Positions 43,269 through 52,208 of a DNA stretch of 64,000 nucleotides are shown here, in pieces; position 1 is the first letter of the stretch, and every line of letters starts with the position of its first letter. The DNA is from RYN-133 sp963754285 (GTDB taxonomy: Bacteria > Actinomycetota > Actinomycetes > Mycobacteriales > Jatrophihabitantaceae): assembly GCA_963754285.1 (NCBI GenBank), contig CAVWFN010000006.1, positions 372,001 to 436,000 on the forward strand. The letters run 5' to 3'. The notes beneath the pieces were generated by a model, which had not been told where the DNA came from, searched no databases, and worked only from the letters and a program-made list of their open reading frames with translations. Made by a program: the position numbers and the translations under genes.

Positions 43269-44155
43269 CAGCTCAGCGCATCGTGTCGCTGCTGCCGTCG
43301 GCGACCGAGATCGTCTACGCACTCGGCATCGACGACGACCTCGTCGGTGTCACGTTCGAGTGCGACGAGCCGGAGCGGGCGCGCGTCGAGAAGGCTGTGG
43401 TCGTCGGTGGCCGCGATACCCGTGGCATGAGCCCGCGCGAGATCGACGACTACGTGCGCGCCCAAGCCGCGGCCGGCGCAGATCTGTATCACCTGCATCG
43501 CGATGCGCTCGCCGGTGTCGAGCCCGACCTGATCTTGACGCAGGATCTGTGCTGGGTGTGCGCATTGCCATCGGCGACGGTGTCCGAAGCGCTGGACTAC
43601 CTCGGTTGTTCGGCGCGGGTTCTCGCGCTCGACCCGCACACGCTCGAGGACGTCCTCGCCTCGATCTGCGCTGTCGCAGAGCACGCCGGAGTGCCTGATC
43701 GCGGCCTGGATCTCGTCGCTTCGTTGCGTTCCCGGTTGGCCGCGGTGAGCGTTGCCGTCGCCGGTCGGCCGCGTCCGCGCGTCGCGGTGATCGAGTGGGT
43801 CGACCCGCCGTTTCCCGGTGGCCACTGGGTGCCCGACCTGGTGGTCGCGGCAGGCGGCGAACCGGTGGCCGCGCTGCCGGCGCAGCGATCACGTGCCGTC
43901 GACTGGTCGTTCGTCACCGGGCAGCAGCCGGACATCGTTGTGGTCGCGCCGTGCGGATTTCACCTGAACGGCGCGATCGAGCAAGCGGCGACCGTTGCTG
44001 CCGCCGTCCCCGACGCCGAGGTGTGGGCGATCGACGGAGACGGACTCATCGTGCGCCCTGGTCCGCGAGTGATCGACGGCGTCGAAGCCCTCGCGGCGAT
44101 CATCCACCCGCCGGCCGTCCCCGCCCCGGCCGGCGCGGTGCAGCGGGTGCGGTGA
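43265..44155 (+). CDS. BtuF-like vitamin B12/metal chelate-binding protein without signal peptide
   Basis: A 296-residue protein of the helical-backbone metal receptor (class III binding protein) fold. It opens directly with TAQRIVSLLPSATEIVYALGIDDDLVGVTFECDEP, typical of BtuF. I see no signal peptide, lipobox or N-terminal hydrophobic segment, so it is predicted cytoplasmic. Members of this cytosolic subgroup are common but poorly understood. It overlaps the lipoprotein gene before it and the FhuF-like gene after it (GTGA both times), so a shared cobalamin- or siderophore-related role is plausible. Confidence 0.85.
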   Translation: MTAQRIVSLLPSATEIVYALGIDDDLVGVTFECDEPERARVEKAVVVGGRDTRGMSPREIDDYVRAQAAAGADLYHLHRDALAGVEPDLILTQDLCWVCALPSATVSEALDYLGCSARVLALDPHTLEDVLASICAVAEHAGVPDRGLDLVASLRSRLAAVSVAVAGRPRPRVAVIEWVDPPFPGGHWVPDLVVAAGGEPVAALPAQRSRAVDWSFVTGQQPDIVVVAPCGFHLNGAIEQAATVAAAVPDAEVWAIDGDGLIVRPGPRVIDGVEALAAIIHPPAVPAPAGAVQRVR

Positions 44156-44688
44156 ACCCGTACTTCGCGATCGAGTCGCCGCGCTCGCTCGACGGCTGGA
44201 CGTCGCTGGCCTCGCTGGCGACAGACGTCGCACTTCGAGAGCGGGTTCGCGAAACGCAGTCGGCGCTCGGCGCGGGTCCGCTCCGTGCAGCAGCATCGGT
44301 CGACGCGCTCGGACTGTTCGCCCGCGTGTCGTCGCCCGTCCTGGCCGAGCTGGCTGAGACCGGTTGCGCGCCGGCGTTGTCGCTGACCACCGTGTGGTGG
44401 CAGCGCGCCGTGCCCGGCCCGATGCGACTCGCGTTCACCGCCTCATCGACCACGACGTCACTGGCCGACGCGCTCGTCGCACCCGTGCTCGTCCCGATGG
44501 TCGACGCGTACGCCGCGACATTCGCGCTGTCACGCAAGGTGTTGTGGGGCAACGTGGCCTCAGCGCTCAACGGTGCCGCCGTGCAATTGGGACGCGGCCG
44601 GCGTGACTACCGGCGCAGCACGTGCTGCCTGCTCTACCGTCTCGAGCGCGGCGGCCTGTGCGGCGATTGCGTGTTGCAGCCCGGCTAG
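44152..44688 (+). CDS. FhuF-like [2Fe-2S] ferric-chelate reductase
   Basis: A 178-residue protein whose C-terminus, CCLLYRLERGGLCGDC, has the CC-x10-C-x2-C cluster pattern of FhuF-type ferric-siderophore reductases. The N-terminal two thirds is helical with an SVDALGLFARVSSPVLAELAETG segment. It overlaps the BtuF-like gene start to stop, and such a pairing suggests iron or corrin chelate handling. The length is shorter than E. coli FhuF (about 260). Confidence 0.82.
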   Translation: MNPYFAIESPRSLDGWTSLASLATDVALRERVRETQSALGAGPLRAAASVDALGLFARVSSPVLAELAETGCAPALSLTTVWWQRAVPGPMRLAFTASSTTTSLADALVAPVLVPMVDAYAATFALSRKVLWGNVASALNGAAVQLGRGRRDYRRSTCCLLYRLERGGLCGDCVLQPG

Positions 44689-45191
44689 AACTCGTTGGCG
44701 CTGACGGCGGTGCGGATCTGGTTGATGTTGTCGCGGAGGATGTCGGACACGAGCTCGTCTGTCCGCGGATCCCTGAGCACGTCCTGGATCACGCGCAACG
44801 TCGCCTCGGTGATCTCGTGCAGCAGCCTCTCGTGGAACGGCAGCAGACCTATCGAGCGCGCGGCGACCGGGTCGGCCATCACCTTCTCCGTGATCATGTC
44901 TTTGATCTCTTGATGGTTCTCGTCCAGGGCGGCCGCGACGTTGCGGGTGTAGTGGCCTGAGCGGAGCACGTCGGCGACCTCGTCGAGCACCGCGATGGTG
45001 ATCGGACGCTTGATCACCGTGACGACCCGCTCGGACGTCCGGTTGATCATCCGGACGATGACCGGCTCGCGCATGCCCTTGCTGATCAGGGCTCGGCCCA
45101 GGAACGCGGCCGTGACGGCGAGCAGGACGGCCAGCGCCAGGATCAGCAGCACCCAGGTCGAGGTCGAATAGTGCGGCAGGGCGAGGGTCAT
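44685..45191 (-). CDS. Single-pass membrane protein of unknown function
   Basis: A 168-residue protein: a short N-terminus, one hydrophobic helix (about residues 12-34, STWVLLILALAVLLAVTAAFL), then a long helical soluble part (SERVVTVIKRPITIAVLDEVADVLRSGHYTRNVAAALDEN, FHERLLHEITEATLRVIQDVLRDPRTDELVSDILRDNI). I do not recognise a named family. It overlaps the convergent FhuF-like stop by four bases. I prefer ATG 45191 over 45242 because of the compact N-terminus. Confidence 0.7.
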   Translation of the reverse strand: MTLALPHYSTSTWVLLILALAVLLAVTAAFLGRALISKGMREPVIVRMINRTSERVVTVIKRPITIAVLDEVADVLRSGHYTRNVAAALDENHQEIKDMITEKVMADPVAARSIGLLPFHERLLHEITEATLRVIQDVLRDPRTDELVSDILRDNINQIRTAVSANEF

Positions 45192-45199
45192 GCCTCGGA

Positions 45200-46231
45200 T
45201 CATTCCCGCCGTCGGAGCTTGCGCACCGCAAGAAACACGCACCCGGCCGCAATCAGGGCGAGCGTGGCCAGCAGCGGCGACTTCGTCGAATTCGACGTCG
45301 ACGACCCTGTCGGGGATGAGGACGGCGAGGGCGACAGCGTCCCACCGGCATGATCCGTCGTTGTCCCCCGGCCCGCAGATCGTTCATCGAGCCCGGCCGG
45401 AAGCGGCACGCTCCACACCGGTGTGTGCACGCCCTCTGAATCGACGACGAGGCGCGCACCGTCGAAGCCGACACCCTCACCCTGCCGCTGCACCGGCAGC
45501 GTCTCCTGGATCGGCTTACCCCTGATGGCGGCTGCGACGTCGAAGTGGTGCAACCGCCACAGGAACACAGCGAAGTACGTGCGTACCGCCAGTAGCGAAC
45601 CGTCGCGTGAGATAGCTGCACCGGTCGCAAGCGGTGGGATCTGCAGCGTGCCGATGGCTCGCATGACCTGTACGTGGTCGGGATCGGGCCGCGGCGGCAC
45701 CTCGTAGGCTGTCGCGGCACCCATCGCGTTCTTCGTGAACACGTAGGCGCGGCCGGCCGGTGTCACCGCCAGCGATTCGGCGTTGGCCGGGCCCGACGGA
45801 TACCGCAGCCGCCACACGTCCGGCGCGGCCGTAGACAGAGTCTTGCCGGTGGCCCCGGCGGCGATGTGCGGCTCGTCGACCCGGTACAGCTGCACCTCGT
45901 CGCGGTTCGCGTCGTTGTCGCCGATGTCGGCGATCCACACCGACGGAGTGCCGGCAGCATCGGGCGCGACGGCGAGGTCCTCCCAGTCGTGGTTGACCGC
46001 GCCGGGAACGTCGACGACTGCGCGCAACGCCCCGCTGCGCACGTCGATCGCGAAGAACCGTGCACTGTCACCGCTGTCGTTCTGGACGTAGTACACGTCC
46101 GGCGACGCAATGCCCCGCGCGATGCCACTCGCCTCGGTGATGCGCGTATCGGGCAGGTCGAACAACTGCTGCGGCGCGGCCGTGGGTGCGAGGGCTGCTG
46201 CCACGAGCGCGACGGCGGCAAGGAAGCTCAC
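45200..46231 (-). CDS. Secreted, C-terminally anchored propeller-like protein
   Basis: A 343-residue surface protein. It has a signal peptide (FLAAVALVAAALAPTAAP), repeated propeller-like strands (GIASPDVYYVQNDSGDSARFFAIDV, NHDWEDLAVAPDAAGTPSVWIADIGDNDANRD, NAESLAVTPAGRAYVFTK) and, after a Ser/Thr-rich linker, a C-terminal helix ending RKLRRRE that would keep it in the membrane. It resembles esterase-like phytase/TolB-type propellers. Its start overlaps the DUF2332 gene stop. Confidence 0.78.
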   Translation of the reverse strand: MSFLAAVALVAAALAPTAAPQQLFDLPDTRITEASGIARGIASPDVYYVQNDSGDSARFFAIDVRSGALRAVVDVPGAVNHDWEDLAVAPDAAGTPSVWIADIGDNDANRDEVQLYRVDEPHIAAGATGKTLSTAAPDVWRLRYPSGPANAESLAVTPAGRAYVFTKNAMGAATAYEVPPRPDPDHVQVMRAIGTLQIPPLATGAAISRDGSLLAVRTYFAVFLWRLHHFDVAAAIRGKPIQETLPVQRQGEGVGFDGARLVVDSEGVHTPVWSVPLPAGLDERSAGRGTTTDHAGGTLSPSPSSSPTGSSTSNSTKSPLLATLALIAAGCVFLAVRKLRRRE

Positions 46232-47199
46232 GCGAGCCAGTCGATCGAATCGCCGTGCGGACCCGTGAACGCGAGCGGCACGCCATCACGCCCGAGGACG
46301 AACGGCACCGGCCCCGGCGGTCGCTCGATCTCCACGCAGACGCCGGGGCCCTCGTTCGACACCCACACCGTCGGGCGTTGCTCGGCGAGCTGCGCGAGCT
46401 GTGCGCGGAACTTCGCGCGGCCGTCGCCGTCGAGGTACGCGAGCACGGCTGAGTGGTACACGACCAGGGTGGCCGCACGCGGCGCGGACGAGGCGACGTC
46501 GACGACATCGCGCGTCAGATCACCGCGCACGATCGGTGCAGGTTCGTCTCGCGCGATCTCCACGGCACGCTGCAACGTGTCGAACCGGGCGGTCTGCTCG
46601 GGCCAGACGAGTGAGCTGAGCCAGCGCACGTCCTCGTCGTTGTTCACGTCGAGCGGGTTGAGATCGAGACCACGCCGCCAGACGACGTTCGGCAGGACCT
46701 TCGGCACCGGCACGTCGCCGCTCGTGCGGCAGCCGAGCACCAGCTTCGACGTGCCGACCTGGGGTCGCTCGTCGTAGCGGTATGCGTAGCGGTCGGGTCG
46801 AAGGCACAGCCCGGCGGAGGCTCCGACTTCGAGCAGTGCCAACGGCTGCGGCAACGCGGCGAGCACCGGGAGCAGCGCAGTGCAGCGCGCGGCCTCGTTG
46901 GTCTGCGTCTGCCGGGCGAGCATCGTCGCGGCCAGCTCGTCCCATTGCGACAGAACGAACGAACGGAAGACGTCGTAGTCGGCGATCGGACCGTCAAGAA
47001 ACCTGACGGCTCCGAGCAGCAGGTTGGGCTGCCGCTTCGGCGCGGGCAGCGTGTCGATGCGCTCGATCACCTCGGGGTCGGCAGCAACTGCGAGACACAG
47101 TCGTTCATAGCTCGGCGACACGCCGCGCAGCTGGCTCTCGCCCATGAACTGGTAGCGGCGCGCAGTGGTGTGCCCGTCGTTGCCGACCCAGTCGACCAT
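46228..47199 (-). CDS. DUF2332-family protein
   Basis: A 323-residue cytoplasmic protein. Characteristic stretches are FMGESQLRGVSPSYERLCLAVAADPEVIERI, LARQTQTNEAARCTALLPVLAAL and LALLEVGASAGLCLRPDRYAYRY. The segment LLEVGASAGL resembles a methyltransferase motif I, suggesting SAM binding. The family is uncharacterised. It is transcribed after gatB with three bases between, so it is probably part of the gat operon transcript. Confidence 0.85.
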   Translation of the reverse strand: MVDWVGNDGHTTARRYQFMGESQLRGVSPSYERLCLAVAADPEVIERIDTLPAPKRQPNLLLGAVRFLDGPIADYDVFRSFVLSQWDELAATMLARQTQTNEAARCTALLPVLAALPQPLALLEVGASAGLCLRPDRYAYRYDERPQVGTSKLVLGCRTSGDVPVPKVLPNVVWRRGLDLNPLDVNNDEDVRWLSSLVWPEQTARFDTLQRAVEIARDEPAPIVRGDLTRDVVDVASSAPRAATLVVYHSAVLAYLDGDGRAKFRAQLAQLAEQRPTVWVSNEGPGVCVEIERPPGPVPFVLGRDGVPLAFTGPHGDSIDWLA

Positions 47200-47202
47200 C
47201 GA

Positions 47203-48696
47203 CTACTCGCTGACTCCCAGCCGGTCGAGCAGGATCTGCCGCACCGCGGCCGCGTCAGCCTGGCCGCGCGTCGCCTTCATCACCGCGCCGACGAGCGCGC
47301 CCACGGCGGGGATCTTGCCGCCGCGCACCTTGTCGGCGATGTCAGGGTTGGCCGCGATGGCCTCGTCGGCTGCTGCTTCGAGCGCTCCGGTGTCGGACAC
47401 CCGCTTCAGCCCGCGCTCGGCGATGACCTCGTCGACGTCGTGGCCGGTTTCGAGCACGCCGTCGACCGCCTGGCGGGCGAGGGTGGTCGAGAGCGACCCG
47501 TCGGCGACCAGCGCAATCACCCGGGCAACCTGTCCTGGACGGATCGCGAGCTCGGCCGCGTCGAGCTCGGCCTCGTTCGCCTTTTGCGCGAGATAACCCA
47601 TCCACCAGTTGCGGGCCTCGTCCACCGGCGCGCCGGCCGCGATGGTCGCACCGACCAGATCGACGACACCGGCATTGGTCATGTGCACCATGTCCTCGGC
47701 GCTGACGCCGAGTTCGTCGACCAACCGCGCGCGACGGGCCGCCGGCAACTCGGGCAGTCCCGCGCGCAACGACTCGACCCAGGCGGGGTCCGGCGCGACG
47801 GGGACGAGGTCGGGCTCGGGGAAGTACCGGTAATCGGTCGCCTCCTCCTTCGACCGGCCGGGACGCGTGTCGCCCGTCGTCTCGGAGAAGTGCCGCGTCT
47901 CTTGGAACACCCGCTCCCCCGCGTCCAGGACGCTCGCCTGCCGCAAGATCTCGGAGCGCACGGCACGCTCGACCGACCGCAGCGAGTTGACGTTCTTCGT
48001 CTCGGTGCGGGTGCCCCATTCCGCGCCGGGCTTGTTCAGCGAGGTGTTCACATCGCAGCGCAGCGAGCCCTGCTCCATGCGCACGTCCGATACGCCAAGG
48101 GTGCGCAGGATGTCGCGCAGCTCGGTCACGTAGGCCTTGGCGACCTCGGGCGCCAGCGCGCCGGTGCCGGGCACGGGCTTCGTGACGATCTCGACGAGCG
48201 GGATCCCGGCGCGGTTGTAGTCGACGAGCGAGTACTCGGCGCCGTGGATGCGACCCGACGTCCCCACGTGGGTGTTCTTGCCGGTGTCCTCTTCGAGGTG
48301 CACGCGCTCGATGCCCACCCGGTAGGTCTTGCCCGCCACGTCCACGTCCAGGTAGCCCTCGACACACAACGGTTCGTCGTACTGCGAGGTCTGGAAGTTC
48401 TTCGGCATGTCCGGATAGAAGTAGTTCTTGCGCGCGAAGCGACACCACGTGGCTATCGAGCAGTTGAGCGCGAGGCCGATGCGGATGGTCGACTCGATCG
48501 CCTTCTCGTTCGCGACCGGCAGCGCACCGGGCAGGCCGAGGCACACCGCGCAGGTGTGCGTGTTCGGGTCGGCGCCGAACTCGGTCGCGCAGCCGCAGAA
48601 CATCTTCGAGACCGTGCCGAGTTCGACGTGCGTCTCGAGACCGATCACCGGCTCGTACTTCGCGAGCACGTCCTCGTACGACAGCGTGGTGGTCAT
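47203..48696 (-). CDS. gatB: Aspartyl/glutamyl-tRNA amidotransferase subunit B
   Basis: A 497-residue subunit that activates Glu-tRNA-Gln (or Asp-tRNA-Asn) with ATP for transamidation. It has IGLETHVELGTVSKMFCGCATEF, CLGLPGALPVAN, and the C-terminal YqeY/GatB domain (DAAAVRQILLDRLGVSE). Zn-type Cys occur in MFCGCATEFGADPNTHTCAVC. It abuts gatA. Its presence implies that Gln-tRNA, Asn-tRNA or both are made indirectly. Confidence 0.97.
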   Translation of the reverse strand: MTTTLSYEDVLAKYEPVIGLETHVELGTVSKMFCGCATEFGADPNTHTCAVCLGLPGALPVANEKAIESTIRIGLALNCSIATWCRFARKNYFYPDMPKNFQTSQYDEPLCVEGYLDVDVAGKTYRVGIERVHLEEDTGKNTHVGTSGRIHGAEYSLVDYNRAGIPLVEIVTKPVPGTGALAPEVAKAYVTELRDILRTLGVSDVRMEQGSLRCDVNTSLNKPGAEWGTRTETKNVNSLRSVERAVRSEILRQASVLDAGERVFQETRHFSETTGDTRPGRSKEEATDYRYFPEPDLVPVAPDPAWVESLRAGLPELPAARRARLVDELGVSAEDMVHMTNAGVVDLVGATIAAGAPVDEARNWWMGYLAQKANEAELDAAELAIRPGQVARVIALVADGSLSTTLARQAVDGVLETGHDVDEVIAERGLKRVSDTGALEAAADEAIAANPDIADKVRGGKIPAVGALVGAVMKATRGQADAAAVRQILLDRLGVSE

Positions 48697-50178
48697 TCAG
48701 AGCTCCGGAATGCTTGCGAGGACGGGCGTGGTGGCCGACTCGAACGCGGCCGCGACCTTGAAACAGCGGTCGTCGGCGAGCGCGGGCGCCATGATCTGCA
48801 GGCCGACCGGCAGCCCGTCGGCGACACCGGACGGCACCGAGATCGCCGGTGTGCCGGCGAGCGAGGCCGGCAGCGTGCACAGGTCGTTGATGTACATCGC
48901 CATCGGGTCGGCGGCACGCTCGCCGATCTCGAACGCGACGAACGGCGAGGTCGGCGAGACGAGCACGTCGGTGTGGGCGAACGCGGCCTCGAAGTCGCGC
49001 ACGATCAGCGTGCGTACCTTCTGCGCCTGGCCGTAGTAGGCGTCGTAGTACCCGGACGACAACGCATAGGTACCGATGATCACGCGCCGTTTGACCTCGG
49101 GCCCGAATCCGGCCTCGCGCGTGAGCGACATGACCTCCTCGAGCGAGCGTTCGCCGTCGTCGCCGACGCGCAGGCCGTAGCGGACCGCGTCGAAGCGCGC
49201 GAGGTTCGACGAGCACTCACTCGGTGCGATCAGGTAGTACGCCGGCAGCGCGTATTCGAAATGCGGGCACGACACCTCGACGATTTCGGCGCCGAGACCC
49301 TTGAGCGTGCCGAGCGCCTCCTCGAACGAGGCGAGCACGCCGGCCTCGTAGCCCTCACCGCCGAGTTCGCGGACGACGCCGATGCGCACGCCGGTGAGGT
49401 CACCGCCGGCACCGTCACGGGCCGCCGCGGCGGCCGGAGCGACCGGTCGCGGGATCGACGTCGAGTCGCACGGGTCGTGGCCGCCGATCGTCTCGTACAA
49501 GAGGGCCGCGTCGAGCACCGTGCGGGCGAACGGTCCGGCCTGGTCGAGCGAGGACGAGAACGCGATCAGGCCGTAGCGCGAGACGTTGCCGTACGTGGGT
49601 TTGAACCCCACGACGCCGGTGACCGCGGCCGGCTGACGGATCGACCCACCGGTGTCGGTGCCGATCGACAGGGGCGCCTCGAACGCCGCAACCGCGGCCG
49701 ACGAGCCGCCGGACGACCCACCCGGGATGCGACTGAGATCCCACGGGTTGTGCGACGGGCCGTACGCGCTGTTCTCGGTCGAGCTGCCCATCGCGAACTC
49801 GTCCATGTTGGTCTTGCCGAGCATCACGATGCCGGCGTCCTTGATGCGCTTGGTGATCGTCGCGTCGTAGGGCGGTATCCAACCTTCGAGGATCTTCGAT
49901 CCCGCCGTCGTCGGCAGGTCCTTGGTGACGACGACGTCCTTCATCGCGAGCGGGACGCCGGCGAGCGGACCGAGATCGCCGCCGGCCGCCCGGCGCGCGT
50001 CGACCTGCTTGGCCGCATGCATCGCGCCCTCGGTGTCGACATGCAAGAAGGCGTGCACCTTCGCGTCGACCTGCGCGATCCGCTCCAAGTGCGCCTCGGT
50101 CACCTCGAGCGCGGTGACCTCGCCGGTCGCGATCGCCGCGGCGGTGTCGGCGGCAGACAGGCGCGTGAGGTCGGTCAT
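48697..50178 (-). CDS. gatA: Aspartyl/glutamyl-tRNA amidotransferase subunit A
   Basis: A 493-residue amidase-signature enzyme releasing ammonia from glutamine. The Ser-cisSer-Lys triad is visible: Lys in LAMKDVVVTKDLPTTAGSKIL, and Ser residues in GGSSGGSSAAVAA and TDTGGSIRQPA. Its start overlaps gatC's stop, and its stop abuts gatB. Confidence 0.97.
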   Translation of the reverse strand: MTDLTRLSAADTAAAIATGEVTALEVTEAHLERIAQVDAKVHAFLHVDTEGAMHAAKQVDARRAAGGDLGPLAGVPLAMKDVVVTKDLPTTAGSKILEGWIPPYDATITKRIKDAGIVMLGKTNMDEFAMGSSTENSAYGPSHNPWDLSRIPGGSSGGSSAAVAAFEAPLSIGTDTGGSIRQPAAVTGVVGFKPTYGNVSRYGLIAFSSSLDQAGPFARTVLDAALLYETIGGHDPCDSTSIPRPVAPAAAAARDGAGGDLTGVRIGVVRELGGEGYEAGVLASFEEALGTLKGLGAEIVEVSCPHFEYALPAYYLIAPSECSSNLARFDAVRYGLRVGDDGERSLEEVMSLTREAGFGPEVKRRVIIGTYALSSGYYDAYYGQAQKVRTLIVRDFEAAFAHTDVLVSPTSPFVAFEIGERAADPMAMYINDLCTLPASLAGTPAISVPSGVADGLPVGLQIMAPALADDRCFKVAAAFESATTPVLASIPEL

Positions 50179-50480
50179 GCTTCCTCGCTCAGGATGCGGG
50201 GGACGCGGAACTTGTCGTCCTCGACCGCCGGCGCGGCAGCCAGGATCGCGTCACGCGGCAGCGAGGGCACGATCTCGTCGGGGCGCAGCACGTTCGACAT
50301 CGGGACGGCGTGCGTTGTCGGCGGGATGTCCGCGGCAGCGACCTCGCCCACTCGAGCCACCGCGCCGAGGATCACGTCCAGCTGGCCGGCGAACAGATCG
50401 AGCTCGTCGTCGGAAACGGCCAGGCGGGCCAGCCGGGCAAGATGCGCGACCTCGTCGCGCGAGATTCGGGGTTCACTCAC
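50175..50480 (-). CDS. gatC: Aspartyl/glutamyl-tRNA amidotransferase subunit C
   Basis: A 101-residue subunit, RISRDEVAHLARLARLAVSDDELDLFAGQLDVILGAVARVGEV and a conserved tail (PSLPRDAILAAAPAVEDDKFRVPRIL). It clamps GatA and GatB. First gene of the gatCAB operon. It is divergent from the ACT protein across a quadruple repeat. Confidence 0.96.
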   Translation of the reverse strand: MSEPRISRDEVAHLARLARLAVSDDELDLFAGQLDVILGAVARVGEVAAADIPPTTHAVPMSNVLRPDEIVPSLPRDAILAAAPAVEDDKFRVPRILSEEA

Positions 50481-50514
50481 GGGGCATCACTCACACTGCC
50501 CGAGTCTAGTGACG

Positions 50515-50586
50515 CCTCAGTGGTCAGTTTCGGGCGTCAGTGGTCAGTTGCATCTGACCACTGAGGACGGAACTGACCACTGTCGG
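50515..50586. repeat. Intergenic quadruple repeat in a divergent gap
   Basis: Four CAGTGGTCAGTT-type units: direct at 50515 and 50535, inverted at 50551 and 50571. The inner pair forms a perfect 10-bp stem with a six-base loop (50538-50563). It lies between the divergent gatC and ACT-protein starts, where it would not terminate either gene. Confidence 0.85.
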
Positions 50587-50636
50587 CAGGCACCCCTGTA
50601 ACCGCAGCGTCACACCCATAGGGCACCCTGTCCGGC

Positions 50637-51290
50637 GTGTCCTACCTGCTCCGAATTGTGCTGCCCGATCGCCCGGGCGCGCTCGGGGCTGTGGCGACCG
50701 CGCTCGGCAACGTCGGCGGCGACATCCTGAGCCTCGACGTCATCGAGCGCGGCCCCGGCAGCGCCACCGACGACCTCGTCGTCGAGCTGCCGCCGGACAA
50801 GCTGGCCGATTCCCTCGTCAGCGCTGCCGTGACCGTCGAGGGGGTGCGGGTCGAGTCGATCCGTCCCTACGCCGGCCAGATCGATCCGCACCGCGAGCTC
50901 GAACTGCTCGACAACCTGGCGGCCAAGCCGCACGAATCGCTGGCAGTGCTGGCCGACGGCGTCGCGCGGGTCTTTCGCGCCGGCTGGGCGATCGTGCTCG
51001 ACGCGCCGGTCAGCGGGCAGTCCGGCGTCCTGGCGGCGGGCAACTCTGCACCCGAGGTCGAAACACTTCCGGTGCCATGGTGGCCGCCGCGGCCGGCCCG
51101 CGCGCTCGAGTCGGACAACGGATGGGCACCGGCCGACTGGGACCGCCTGGGCACCGAACTGGCCGTGGCGCCGCTCGCCGACGGCGCGCTGCTCGTCGGA
51201 CGCCCCGCGCTGCGCTGGCTGCCCTCCGAGCTCGTCCGGCTGCAACATCTCGCGGCCATCGCAGCCTCGGTGACTGCTGCGGAGGGCTGA
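50637..51290 (+). CDS. ACT-domain protein
   Basis: A 217-residue protein with an N-terminal ACT domain (SYLLRIVLPDRPGALGAVATALGNVGGDILSLDVIERGPGSATDDLVVELP) that resembles amino-acid-binding regulatory domains, and a C-terminal part with GAF-like features (VARVFRAGWAIVLDAPVSG; LAVAPLADGALLVGRP). GTG start. It occupies the place of Rv3013 in mycobacteria. A ligand-sensing role is likely; ligand unknown. Confidence 0.85.
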   Translation: MSYLLRIVLPDRPGALGAVATALGNVGGDILSLDVIERGPGSATDDLVVELPPDKLADSLVSAAVTVEGVRVESIRPYAGQIDPHRELELLDNLAAKPHESLAVLADGVARVFRAGWAIVLDAPVSGQSGVLAAGNSAPEVETLPVPWWPPRPARALESDNGWAPADWDRLGTELAVAPLADGALLVGRPALRWLPSELVRLQHLAAIAASVTAAEG

Positions 51291-51335
51291 ACCGCGAATC
51301 TGCGCGGACATGCTGTACCCACTACTGTCTGCCCC

Positions 51336-52208
51336 ATGCCTGCGTGGACCGCGACGGACATCCCTGACCAGACCGGCCGCACCTTCATCGTCACCGGCGC
51401 GAACAGCGGACTCGGCGAAGCCACGACCCGCGCGCTCGCCGAGCACGGCGCACGAGTGATCATGGCGTGCCGCAACGTGACGAAGGCGGAGGCGGTCGCG
51501 AAGGGCATTCCCGGCGATGTCGCCGTGCGTCCCCTCGACCTCGCCGACCTCTCGTCCGTTCGCGCGTTCGCGAACGTCACCGACGAATTCGATGTTCTCG
51601 TCAACAACGCGGGCATCATGGCCGTGCCGAAGGCGCGTACGCCCGACGGTTTCGAGTCGCAGTTCGGAACGAACTTCCTGGGGCACTTCGCGCTTACCGG
51701 GCTTCTGCTGCCGAAGGTCTCCGCGCGAGTTGTGACGCTGTCGAGCGAGGCCCACCGCATGGGACGCATCGCGCTGGACGACCTCAATTGGCACACCCGG
51801 CGCTACCGCCGTTGGAGCGCCTACGCCCAGTCGAAGCTTGCCGACCTCATGTTCGCGTTCGAGCTGAACCGTCGCCTCACTGCGCGCAAGTCGCCGGTGC
51901 TGTCGGTGGCCGCCCACCCCGGCTACGCCGCGACCGAACTGCAGTCGCACACCGAGTCGATCCTCGACCGGGTAATGGCGTTCGGGAACCGGATCCTCGC
52001 GCAGAACGCGACGATGGGAGCGTTGCCGACGCTGTACGCGGCGACGATGCCCGATGTGAAGGGTGGGGACTTCTACGGTCCGGACGGTCTCGGCGACATG
52101 CGCGGGCATCCGCACAAGAGCGGCAGCACACGCGCGTCGAAGGACGCAGCGGTCGCGGCGAAACTGTGGCGCAAGGCCGAAGAACTGACCGGCGTCACGT
52201 TCGAGTGA
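51336..52208 (+). CDS. Short-chain dehydrogenase (retinol dehydrogenase-like)
   Basis: A 290-residue SDR: TGANSGLG cofactor motif, RPLDLADLSSVRAFA, NNAG, Ser in TLSSEAHRMG and YAQSK active site. The late segment DLNWHTRRYRRW and HPGYAATELQ match the subgroup that includes eukaryotic retinol/WWOX-type SDRs and many mycobacterial oxidoreductases. The substrate is unknown. It follows the ACT gene by 45 bases. Confidence 0.9.
   Translation: MPAWTATDIPDQTGRTFIVTGANSGLGEATTRALAEHGARVIMACRNVTKAEAVAKGIPGDVAVRPLDLADLSSVRAFANVTDEFDVLVNNAGIMAVPKARTPDGFESQFGTNFLGHFALTGLLLPKVSARVVTLSSEAHRMGRIALDDLNWHTRRYRRWSAYAQSKLADLMFAFELNRRLTARKSPVLSVAAHPGYAATELQSHTESILDRVMAFGNRILAQNATMGALPTLYAATMPDVKGGDFYGPDGLGDMRGHPHKSGSTRASKDAAVAAKLWRKAEELTGVTFE

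Noticed and set aside
46945..50601. A 1218-residue plus-strand frame over gatB/gatA/gatC
   Set aside because: It is a shadow of high-GC genes on the opposite strand; composition is Arg/Gly-rich with no domains.
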